Shown: positions 1-4,688 of the stretch, piece after piece | How positions within the stretch are numbered: position 1 is the stretch's first letter | How the letters are laid out: each line of letters starts with the position of its first letter | NCBI GenBank assembly: GCA_964509505.1 | Contig: CAZDYP010000238.1 | Coordinates: 1-5,981, forward strand | DNA length: 5,981 nucleotides | Source: CAZDYP01 sp964509505 | GTDB taxonomy: Bacteria; Chloroflexota; Anaerolineae; JACRMK01 | Direction of reading: 5' to 3' | Made by a program: the position numbers and the translations under genes | The notes under the pieces: model-generated | The model's database searches: none | What the model was told of the DNA's origin: nothing | The model's input: only the letters and a program-made list of their open reading frames with translations

Positions 1-137
1 TGAGGACCGCACCCTTCCAGCAACGCCAGACCCGCCAGCGACAAGCCCACGCTGGCTGTGCTTTGCAAAAATTGACGACGGTTCAAGTGTCCACCCTGAA
101 TGATGGTGGGGTCGTGCGTATGTGCTACACGGTTCAT
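1..137 (-). CDS. Tat-exported lipoprotein, N-terminus only (partial)
   Basis: The window holds the first 45 codons of a minus-strand gene that runs past position 1. The start ATG at 137-135 follows a strong ribosome binding site, GGGAGG, five bases upstream. The visible peptide is a textbook twin-arginine signal. After a long, His-rich n-region of about 18 residues come N19-R20-R21-Q22-F23-L24, then a hydrophobic stretch (residues 28-40) rich in Ala, Leu and Gly, then a lipobox-like L40-E41-G42-C43. Cys43 would be lipidated and become residue +1 of the mature protein. Glu at -2 is unusual for a lipobox but not prohibitive. Such signals are common on ABC-transporter solute-binding proteins and on exported redox enzymes; the mature part is outside the window, so the function cannot be named. 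The nearest good upstream promoter on this strand is at 594-623, about 450 bases away. Confidence 0.8.
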   Translation of the reverse strand, partial: MNRVAHTHDPTIIQGGHLNRRQFLQSTASVGLSLAGLALLEGCGP

Positions 138-593
138 GGAATCCTCCCTTTTCGTCTGACCAGCCCTCCAGCTGGTGAGACCAACGCAGAGCGTGTCGCT
201 CTGCCTCCTTGTTTTACGGCGGCTTGCTGGGCGATGGGATTAGGCGTGACGGTGTGGCGCTGTCCAGCGAGTCGCTCGCGCATCATTGCGAGCAGTATCT
301 CTGAGGGGTAGCTAACCAAGTAGCTAAAAACGAGGATTGCATAAAATTTGAGGGGATACCTAATCCTATACGGGAGGCGTCGGTTTGTCCATATATCTTT
401 CGATATATTTTTTGCACAGCCAACCAAGCACAAAACGCCAGCCTGGAGCGACCAACGGCGCTCCATGGCTGGCGTTATGGTTGTGATGCCTATATTCAAA
501 TCGCGCGGCACGGCTGTACGTGCCATTGGTTACCTGACTTTCTTGAACGAACCGAACGCGCTAAACACGGAATCCCCGCTCCGTAGGGGCGTG
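138..593. other. Intergenic region, no supported gene
   Basis: This 450-base stretch separates the second promoter copy from the Tat lipoprotein gene. Going from the lipoprotein gene outward it contains a 6-bp stem with a 6-base loop (ACCAGC / GCTGGT, 159-176), a perfect 8-bp stem with a 3-base loop (GCAGAGCG TGT CGCTCTGC, 186-204) and a 6-bp stem (GCTCGC / GCGAGC, 274-293). Further out are an AT-only region with a 7-bp inverted repeat (ATATATC TTTC GATATAT, 391-408) and the long hairpin at 434-476 listed separately. The two hairpins closest to the ATG would sit in the 5' leader of the lipoprotein mRNA if it is transcribed from upstream. A minus-strand open frame from 526 to 134 is judged spurious. 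I see no tRNA or recognised riboswitch. Confidence 0.6.
434..476 (-). terminator. Long hairpin, candidate intrinsic terminator
   Basis: The arms AACGCCAGCC-TGGAGCG (434-450) and CGCTCCA-T-GGCTGGCGTT (459-476) pair over 17 bp with a single bulged T and an 8-base loop. Read on the minus strand, the stem ends in GCGTTTTGTGCTT, a short and imperfect U-run, so it could stop transcription started at 594-623 or read-through from the retropepsin module. On the plus strand no T-run follows. The weak T-tract means it could instead be a stable RNA structure or a repeat-derived palindrome. Confidence 0.5.
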
Positions 594-623
594 ATTATAA
601 CACCGTGTATGCGTGTGACGCAA
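594..623 (-). promoter_or_regulatory. Sigma-70 type promoter, copy B
   Basis: On the minus strand: -35 TTGCGT (623-618), an 18-bp spacer and -10 TATAAT (599-594). The -10 is preceded by TGT, which gives the extended -10 TGn pattern. Just upstream of the -35 lies an A/T block, AAAAATTTCTT, in the position of an UP element. Transcription would start near 587. The 7-bp inverted arms GTGACGC (615-621) and GCGTCAC (638-644) bracket the A/T block and overlap the -35, which would suit a repressor site. The promoter lies directly behind the retropepsin stop codon and points toward the hairpin at 434-476 and the Tat lipoprotein gene. It aligns without gaps to the promoter at 1532-1561. Confidence 0.7.
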
Positions 624-639
624 GAAATTTTTGCACGGC
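620..639. repeat. 20-bp direct repeat, copy B
   Basis: The sequence GCAAGAAATTTTTGCACGGC is identical to positions 1558-1577, in the same orientation and exactly 938 bp away. Similarity extends down through the -10 box (594-599 against 1532-1537) with no gap, although the promoter spacer differs at about nine of twenty positions, mostly transitions. The two copies bracket the two-gene module at 646-1442. It may be a shared operator with UP element, a dispersed repeat, or the scar of a duplication. Confidence 0.8.
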
Positions 640-645
640 GTCACA

Positions 646-1074
646 TTATTCATTCCTCCTTTGTGACCGAGCGCGCAAACGCCTGACGGTAGCATCGTCC
701 AGCACCTCCGATTGTTGACGCGGGCCGTCGAGAAAGAGTGGCAATTTGTTCAGCACATTGCGCCCCAAAATGATTTCGTCGCTCTCTGGGGCGCCAGCGG
801 TCACAATGCCACCTAGATGTTGGTCGCCAATTTGTATGTCTAGCAGAAACATTGTGACCGAATGAATGTCGCCCCACTGAGTTTTGATTTGGGCAGGGTT
901 AAGAGGAATCGCTTTCAATTGCAACGGAATGTCTTCTGGCACAATGGTTGCATCTGCGCCCGTATCCACAATCACTTCAAAAGGCCCCAGCCACGGACGC
1001 TCACCGCCATAACCAAAGGTCACGGTTAGGACAGGTATCGGTGGAAAGTAATCGGTGTTGTACGAGTGGCTCAT
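646..1074 (-). CDS. Retropepsin-like aspartic protease (clan AA)
   Basis: A 142-residue protein with the hallmarks of a single-lobe retroviral-type aspartic protease, which works as a homodimer with one catalytic Asp from each chain. After an N-terminal beta-strand region (about 11-22) comes the active-site motif V36-D37-T38-G39-A40-D41, with D37 as the presumed catalytic residue. A strand, a flap-like region (about 55-75) and the second family signature I101-I102-L103-G104-R105-N106 follow. The Arg/Gln-rich tail after about 118 is not part of the fold. There is no signal peptide or membrane segment, so the protein is probably cytoplasmic. Its ATG overlaps the stop of the upstream gene (ATGA), and its ribosome binding site AAAGGA lies inside that gene, so translation is probably coupled. 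The substrate is unknown; the co-encoded partner is the obvious candidate (inference). Confidence 0.85.
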   Translation of the reverse strand: MSHSYNTDYFPPIPVLTVTFGYGGERPWLGPFEVIVDTGADATIVPEDIPLQLKAIPLNPAQIKTQWGDIHSVTMFLLDIQIGDQHLGGIVTAGAPESDEIILGRNVLNKLPLFLDGPRQQSEVLDDATVRRLRARSQRRNE

Positions 1075-1442
1075 GGTTGTCCTTTGCGCTGCCGTGTACC
1101 CAATACGTGATGTGTCTCAATCGGATCGGCTGTCACAGGAGCCATCAAGATCGGTTCATCGCCGTAGCGCGCTCGGATGCGCGCGTGCAGGGCGAGCAGC
1201 TCAGCATCGTGGTCAAGCACGATGCCATCCCGCATGGCGATATATTGCCCCGCATACTGCGCGAGCAACTCAAGGTGTTTAGCGCGAAACCGTTCGGCTT
1301 CTGCCTGTATCTTCTGATTTTGCTCACGCCAGAGCTGTTCTGCCAACCAATCGTTCACTAACTGCTCGATACTGATCTGGCGACGCGCCGCAGAAGACTT
1401 CAATTGATCTGCTAGTTGATCTCGTAAAGCAACCGTCATCAT
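1071..1442 (-). CDS. Small protein: ribbon-helix-helix-like N-terminus plus DUF5678-like C-terminus
   Basis: A 123-residue protein. I chose ATG 1442-1440 because AAAAGGAG (1457-1450) sits seven bases before it; a second ATG follows at 1439, and a TTG at 1463 would place the binding site inside the gene. Residues 2-38 (MTVALRDQLADQLK, then helices through LVNDWLAEQLW) look like the strand-helix-helix of a CopG/MetJ-type DNA-binding or antitoxin domain. A Gln/Glu/Ala-rich, probably coiled helix spans about 39-60. Residues about 60-105 match the DUF5678 pattern from memory: a Tyr-x-Gly-x-Tyr start, then G-x-V-x-D-H-D, then an arginine-rich helix and a Y-G-D-x-P-I-L strand. It is the first gene of a two-gene operon driven by the promoter at 1532-1561. 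A role as autoregulator or as partner or substrate of the downstream protease is inference. Confidence 0.75.
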   Translation of the reverse strand: MMTVALRDQLADQLKSSAARRQISIEQLVNDWLAEQLWREQNQKIQAEAERFRAKHLELLAQYAGQYIAMRDGIVLDHDAELLALHARIRARYGDEPILMAPVTADPIETHHVLGTRQRKGQP

Positions 1443-1531
1443 GAGCTTGCTCCTTTTATCCAATCTACGATTGCTAAAATACCCAACGCACTTTCACGTT
1501 GAACACAGGATCCCACTCCTACCTGGGCGAG

Positions 1532-1561
1532 ATTATAGCATCGCGCCTCCGCGTGCTGCAA
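1532..1561 (-). promoter_or_regulatory. Sigma-70 type promoter, copy A, for the RHH/retropepsin operon
   Basis: On the minus strand: -35 TTGCAG (1561-1556), an 18-bp spacer and a perfect -10 TATAAT (1537-1532) with an upstream TGC (extended -10). The A/T block AAAAATTTCTT lies just upstream, where an UP element would be. Transcription should start near 1525 and give a leader of about 83 bases before the ATG at 1442. That leader can form a small hairpin (CAACG / CGTTG around 1483-1500). Inverted arms GTGC (1553-1556) and GCAC (1576-1579), plus inner TGCAA (1557-1561) and TTGCA (1569-1573), overlap the -35, so an operator is plausible. A second TATAAT at 1608-1603 lacks a good -35 partner. Confidence 0.75.
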
Positions 1562-1577
1562 GAAATTTTTGCACGGC
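1558..1577. repeat. 20-bp direct repeat, copy A
   Basis: Identical to 620-639 in the same orientation. It forms the upstream and -35 part of promoter copy A. The flanking arms differ from copy B, yet each copy keeps its own inverted symmetry (GTGC/GCAC here, GTGACGC/GCGTCAC there). This suggests selection on a palindrome around a constant core rather than chance. Confidence 0.8.
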
Positions 1578-1709
1578 ACTGGTGGGTGCAGGAAAAAACC
1601 TTATTATACTGGGATTCCGTGAGCCCGAAATTGGGCAATACACCGAGTTCGCTATCGCCTGAGCTGGGCTTATATACTGTGCGCGGGCACAAATTGCGCT
1701 TTTTTGCTC

Positions 1710-1751
1710 CTGCTGGATTTGCAATCCAGCAGCAGCGGATTGCAAATCCGC
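1710..1751. repeat. Two adjacent palindromes with related centres
   Basis: The first is a perfect 10-bp stem around TGC (CTGCTGGATT, TGC, AATCCAGCAG; 1710-1732). Two bases later comes a perfect 7-bp stem around GCA (GCGGATT, GCA, AATCCGC; 1735-1751). Both share the centre GGATT-(T)GCA(A)-ATCC with different outer arms. Neither is followed by a T-run, so they are not typical terminators. They lie in an unassigned gap between the lyase terminator (1847-1881) and promoter copy A. I read them as dispersed repeat elements; the rest of 1578-1846 shows nothing I can assign. Confidence 0.75.
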
Positions 1752-1846
1752 CGCGAGCGGTCGGCAAATAAAACCGCAGGTTATGACCGTGCCGAGTATA
1801 CGTAGTTGCAAATAACGCGACTTAGGCGAGGGCGAATGCTAACGCC

Positions 1847-1881
1847 AAACGAGCGACGCATCTTTCATGCGTCGCTCGTTT
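1847..1881 (-). terminator. Strong hairpin, terminator of the dioxygenase-lyase operon
   Basis: A perfect 15-bp stem (AAACGAGCGACGCAT, 1847-1861, with its complement at 1867-1881) closes a 5-base loop. It sits 45 bases past the lyase stop codon. On the minus strand the stem ends in CTCGTTTGGCG, a short U-run; on the plus strand it ends in CTCGTTTTACATT. It is therefore near-symmetric, but only the minus strand has a gene that needs terminating here. Confidence 0.7.
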
Positions 1882-1925
1882 TACATTCTATCTGGTGACT
1901 GGCTCCTGCCGCCTGACGGCTTGCA

Positions 1926-3410
1926 TCACCCGCCGCCCGCCGGTCCCCCCAATCCCCCCTCCGTCAGCTTCCGCAAATCACCCAACACCGCGTCAATGTC
2001 TGCCATCGTGAGTGTCGCGCCTGTGTCTTTGTGTTTGAGCTCGCCGTTGGCGATGCGCTCGGCGGCGACTTCACGAATCGTCAGGTTGCGCTTCATCGCC
2101 TCCTTCACCAACTCTGCGCCGACCAGATAGCCGACGAGTGGATTGAGCGCCGTCGCTACAATCGGATTGCGCGCGAGCCAACCTGCCGCTTTGTCGGGAT
2201 TCGCCGTGATGCCGACCACACATTTCTCTGTGAAGACTTGCAAACCGTTGATGAGCAGGTCCATCGTCTGAAACACATTGTATGCGATGATGGGCATCAT
2301 CACGTTCAATTCGAGTTGTCCCGCTGCCGTCGCCAAAGACACCGTGAGGTTGTTGCCCATGATGTGATAGCAGAGCATGTTCAGCATCTCTGCCAACACG
2401 GGGTTGATTTTGCCCGGCATGATCGAAGAGCCGGGTTGCACGGCGGGCAAACGAATTTCATCGAGCCCCGTCATCGGTCCCGACGCGAGCAGACGAAAGT
2501 CGTTGGCGATGCGCGTGAGCGTGACCGCGAGCGTGTTCATTGCCGCAGAGAAGTCGGCGGCGTCCGCTTGCGATTGCATGGACTCGAACAGATTCTCCGA
2601 TTCTCTCAGTGAGATGTTCGACAGCTCGCTCATGCGCCTAACCATGCGCGCGTGATATGCGGGATGCGCGTTCAAGCCCGTGCCAGTCGCCGTGCCGCCG
2701 ATGGGCATACGGCGCAAACGATTGCCGGCAGTGGTGATGCGCTCTTGGTCATGACGAATAGCGAGTGCGTACGCGCTGAACTCTTGACCGAGCGTCACAG
2801 GCACCGCATCTTGCAAGTGTGTGCGTCCTGATTTCACAATGGCGGCGAACTCGCGCGCCTTCACTTCGAGCGCATCCGCCAAGCCGTCTATCGCATTCAA
2901 CAATTCGTCGAGTCGCCACAATGCGCCGAGACGAATCGCGGTCGGAATCGTGTCATTAGTAGATTGCGCCATGTTCACGTGGTCGTTGGGGCTGACGGGT
3001 TTTTGCGCCTCGTCGAGCCGATAGCCCAACAGCTGATTGGCGCGATTGGCGATGACCTCGTTGACGTTCATGTTGTGGCTCGTGCCTGCGCCTGCTTGAA
3101 ACGGATCCACGACGAAATGTGCGTCGAGTTTGCCGTCCATCACTTCTTGCGCGGCTTGCACGATGGCATCCACGATGTGTTGCGCGATAAATTTTTTGCC
3201 ATCGAGGTCACGGTCAGAGAACAAACCGAGCTCATGATTGACTTCGGCAGCGGCGCGTTTGATGAGCGCCATCGCCCAGATGAACGCGCGATATGGTTTG
3301 AGCCCGCTAATGGGAAAGTTTAGGACGGCGCGTTGAGTTTGCGCGCCATAGAGCGCGTCGGCAGGCACTTGCACGATGCCGAGCGAATCTTTTTCAGTGC
3401 GGGTATTCAT
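1926..3410 (-). CDS. aspA: Fumarase/aspartase superfamily lyase, probably aspartate ammonia-lyase
   Basis: A 494-residue cytoplasmic enzyme of a family that acts as homotetramers and reversibly removes ammonia or water from a succinate-type substrate to give fumarate. Motifs in order: G107-A-G-T-S-H-N-M-N115, H144-V-N-M-A-Q-S-T-N152, S194-G-R-T-H-L-Q-D201, G238-G-T-A-T-G-T243 and the signature G327-S-S-I-M-P-G-K-I-N336, with S329 as presumed catalytic base and K334 and N336 as carboxylate binders. GTS (rather than GTQS) and STN (rather than SSN) favour aspartase over class II fumarase, while THLQDA is shared. H112 is unusual. The C-terminus is extended past residue 455 and ends in a Gly-rich tail. 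The start is clear: AAAGGAG lies five bases before ATG. The gene follows the dioxygenase after 21 bp. Family certain; fumarase or another amino-acid lyase remains possible. Confidence 0.8.
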   Translation of the reverse strand: MNTRTEKDSLGIVQVPADALYGAQTQRAVLNFPISGLKPYRAFIWAMALIKRAAAEVNHELGLFSDRDLDGKKFIAQHIVDAIVQAAQEVMDGKLDAHFVVDPFQAGAGTSHNMNVNEVIANRANQLLGYRLDEAQKPVSPNDHVNMAQSTNDTIPTAIRLGALWRLDELLNAIDGLADALEVKAREFAAIVKSGRTHLQDAVPVTLGQEFSAYALAIRHDQERITTAGNRLRRMPIGGTATGTGLNAHPAYHARMVRRMSELSNISLRESENLFESMQSQADAADFSAAMNTLAVTLTRIANDFRLLASGPMTGLDEIRLPAVQPGSSIMPGKINPVLAEMLNMLCYHIMGNNLTVSLATAAGQLELNVMMPIIAYNVFQTMDLLINGLQVFTEKCVVGITANPDKAAGWLARNPIVATALNPLVGYLVGAELVKEAMKRNLTIREVAAERIANGELKHKDTGATLTMADIDAVLGDLRKLTEGGLGGPAGGG

Positions 3411-3431
3411 CGAGACTCCTTTGAGATAAAT

Positions 3432-4412
3432 TCAGCGCCCAATCTCCGCGAGGCTATGGCCCGGCACGACGGGCGTGCCATAACGATAGAACGACTTGGG
3501 CAATTGACCGCCGAACCAAATGCTGCTCTTTTCCAAATCCACTTCGTTAGCCACGTCCCACACCACCGTCTGCCAAGCGGGATCGAAAATCAAGTAACCC
3601 GTATCGCCAAACAGTTCCACGCGATTGCCGCCCGGCTCGAAGCAATACAAGAAGTATGCTTGCGTCGTGCCGTGCTTGGCGGGCCCCCCTTCAATGCGCA
3701 CCTCGCGCTCACTGAAGATGTCTGCGATGTCGAGCAAGTGTTGCGGCGCGCCGTACCAATAGGCGACGTGATGAAAGCGCCCGCGCGCGCCCGTCGCGTC
3801 GCGCATCAGCGCAATCTCATGCGCCAGCGCGCTCACGCTCATCCACGCGCCGACCTCTGCGCCGTTCTCGCCAATTTTTTGCTCGCGCAACTTGAAGCTC
3901 AACGCCTCGGACATGAAGCGCCGATGCTTCGGCACGTCGCTCACCATGAGATTCACGTGGTCAATGCGGCGCACAGGCACACCGCGTAAGGGACGCTTCG
4001 ATGGACGATTCCGCAGCTTGCTTTTCAAATCGGGTGGCGCCTTGAAATAATCGAGCTCCCACAACACCTTCATACGATGACCGTCGGGCGTGCAAAATTG
4101 GTATGCTCGTCCATGCGCGTAATCGTTCTCTGTCCAACCTGCGCCTAAGCCCGCCGCCTCGATGCGTTGGACGCAACGCTCCAATGCGTCGGGCGAGGAG
4201 GCGCGCCATGTGACGGCTTCGAGGCCGGGTTGCGCGGCTTCGGTGAGCTTGAGGGTGTATTGATAAAAATCTTCGTAGGCGCGCAAATACACCGATTGTC
4301 CTTCACGATGACTGACTTCCATGCCAAGCAGCTCGTGGAAGAACGCGACGGATTCGTCGAGCTTGGGCGTGTAGAGCGCGAGGCTCACGAGTTGGGCGAT
4401 GTCTGAATGCAT
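3432..4412 (-). CDS. Catechol 2,3-dioxygenase-like extradiol ring-cleavage enzyme (VOC fold)
   Basis: A 326-residue type I extradiol dioxygenase, close in length to catechol 2,3-dioxygenases (about 307). Two VOC modules are visible: residues about 5-122 (L-Y-T-P-x-L-D-E-S-V-A-F-F entry) and about 147-272 (R-I-D-H-V-N-L entry). The expected Fe(II) ligands are H152, one of H214/H215 in F-H-H-V-A-Y-W, and E266 in G-N-R-V-E-L. Second-shell residues match XylE as I recall it: H198 (A-H-E-I-A-L), H247 (K-H-G) and Y256 in the F-L-Y-x-F-x-P-G-G-N metapyrocatechase-type signature. It should open catechol-like rings with O2 in the cytoplasm; the natural substrate is unknown. AGGAG lies four bases before ATG. 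It is the first gene of an operon with the downstream lyase. A ring-cleavage function is well supported; a related 2,3-dihydroxybiphenyl-type substrate cannot be excluded. Confidence 0.85.
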   Translation of the reverse strand: MHSDIAQLVSLALYTPKLDESVAFFHELLGMEVSHREGQSVYLRAYEDFYQYTLKLTEAAQPGLEAVTWRASSPDALERCVQRIEAAGLGAGWTENDYAHGRAYQFCTPDGHRMKVLWELDYFKAPPDLKSKLRNRPSKRPLRGVPVRRIDHVNLMVSDVPKHRRFMSEALSFKLREQKIGENGAEVGAWMSVSALAHEIALMRDATGARGRFHHVAYWYGAPQHLLDIADIFSEREVRIEGGPAKHGTTQAYFLYCFEPGGNRVELFGDTGYLIFDPAWQTVVWDVANEVDLEKSSIWFGGQLPKSFYRYGTPVVPGHSLAEIGR

Positions 4413-4550
4413 ATGGCTCCTGTATATTTGGCTTCTTGGGCAATACGCTGCAAATTTGCCTCTTCCTCATTAGGGAGTTTCGCTAACTGGTCGCTCGTTT
4501 TGATGAATTGTAAGAACTTACCCCCATCATGGTGGAGGTAGGGCAAGTTT
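4389..4550 (-). pseudogene. Coding-like fragment without a start, unrecognised
   Basis: In one minus-strand frame, a stretch upstream of the dioxygenase reads like the C-terminal end of a soluble protein: L-H-H-D-G-G-K-F-L-Q-F-I, then D-Q-L-A-K-L-P-N-E-E-E, then N-L-Q-R-I-A-Q-E-A-K-Y-T-G-A. The frame runs on a few codons into the dioxygenase gene before it stops, and upstream it leads into the palindromic repeat array at 4541-4642, where a stop follows. No ATG or GTG with a ribosome binding site is present. The helical Leu/Glu/Ala pattern recalls the C-terminal helix of some cupin proteins, but I cannot place it in a family. It may be a gene remnant cut by repeat expansion, or chance. Confidence 0.25.
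4450..4459. promoter_or_regulatory. 10-bp perfect palindrome upstream of the dioxygenase
   Basis: GCAAATTTGC is self-complementary with no spacer and lies 37 bases before the dioxygenase ATG. This is a plausible operator position, but I could not find a convincing -35/-10 pair nearby, and a 10-bp palindrome can arise by chance. Confidence 0.25.
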
Positions 4551-4642
4551 GCAACTTGCCCACACGGACAAGTTAAAAACTTGTCCTACATGGACAAGTT
4601 AAAAACTTGTCCTACATGGACAAGTTAAAAACTTGTCCTACA
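4541..4642. repeat. Tandem array of palindromic 26-bp repeats
   Basis: Three identical units start at 4566, 4592 and 4618 (period 26). Each consists of GGACAAGTT, AAA, AACTTGTCC and a TACAT/TACAC tail, that is, a perfect 9-bp stem with a 3-base loop. A fourth, divergent unit at 4541-4561 is GGGCAAGTT, TGC, AACTTGCCC: A-to-G and T-to-C changes fall on paired positions, so the stem is kept. There are no unique spacers, which excludes a CRISPR array. It lies between the hydrolase stop and the dioxygenase gene and may act as an mRNA structure between them. Confidence 0.9.
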
Positions 4643-4645
4643 CTT

Positions 4646-4670
4646 GTGCTCCATACCCAGCACTTTTTCT
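4646..4670 (+). terminator. Weak plus-strand terminator-like hairpin
   Basis: A 5-bp stem (GTGCT, 4646-4650; AGCAC, 4659-4663) with an 8-base loop is followed on the plus strand by TTTTTCT. No plus-strand gene precedes it, and on the minus strand the T-run becomes an upstream A-run, so it would not terminate the hydrolase gene. Probably incidental. Confidence 0.2.
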
Positions 4671-4688
4671 AGACATGAGCGATTCCCG

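Noticed and set aside
391..413. AT-rich inverted repeat plus T-run as a terminator
   Set aside because: The stem is only A/T pairs apart from one G/C pair, too weak for an intrinsic terminator; on the plus strand there is no gene to terminate.
134..526. Minus-strand open frame of 130 codons ending in an ATGA overlap with the Tat lipoprotein start
   Set aside because: It has only a weak ribosome binding site, spans the long hairpin and several short palindromes, and has irregular composition with no recognisable domain. The lipoprotein has its own strong binding site.
1440..1463. TTG at 1463 as start of the small RHH/DUF5678-like gene
   Set aside because: The Shine-Dalgarno AAAAGGAG at 1457-1450 would lie inside the gene; it is placed correctly for ATG at 1442.
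1650..1678. Plus-strand promoter (TTCGCT, 17 bp, TATATA) near 1650-1678
   Set aside because: The -35 matches poorly and no plus-strand gene follows.
2031..2612. 193-codon plus-strand open frame
   Set aside because: Fully antisense to the conserved part of the lyase gene; low-complexity Arg/His-rich translation.
3333..3989. 218-codon plus-strand open frame
   Set aside because: It lies antisense to the start of the lyase and most of the dioxygenase, both with clear catalytic motifs. The protein is His/Arg/Ala-rich, as expected from a shadow frame.
4566..4642. Short CRISPR array
   Set aside because: Units are contiguous with a 26-bp period and no unique spacers, and each unit is itself a full palindrome; no cas genes are present.
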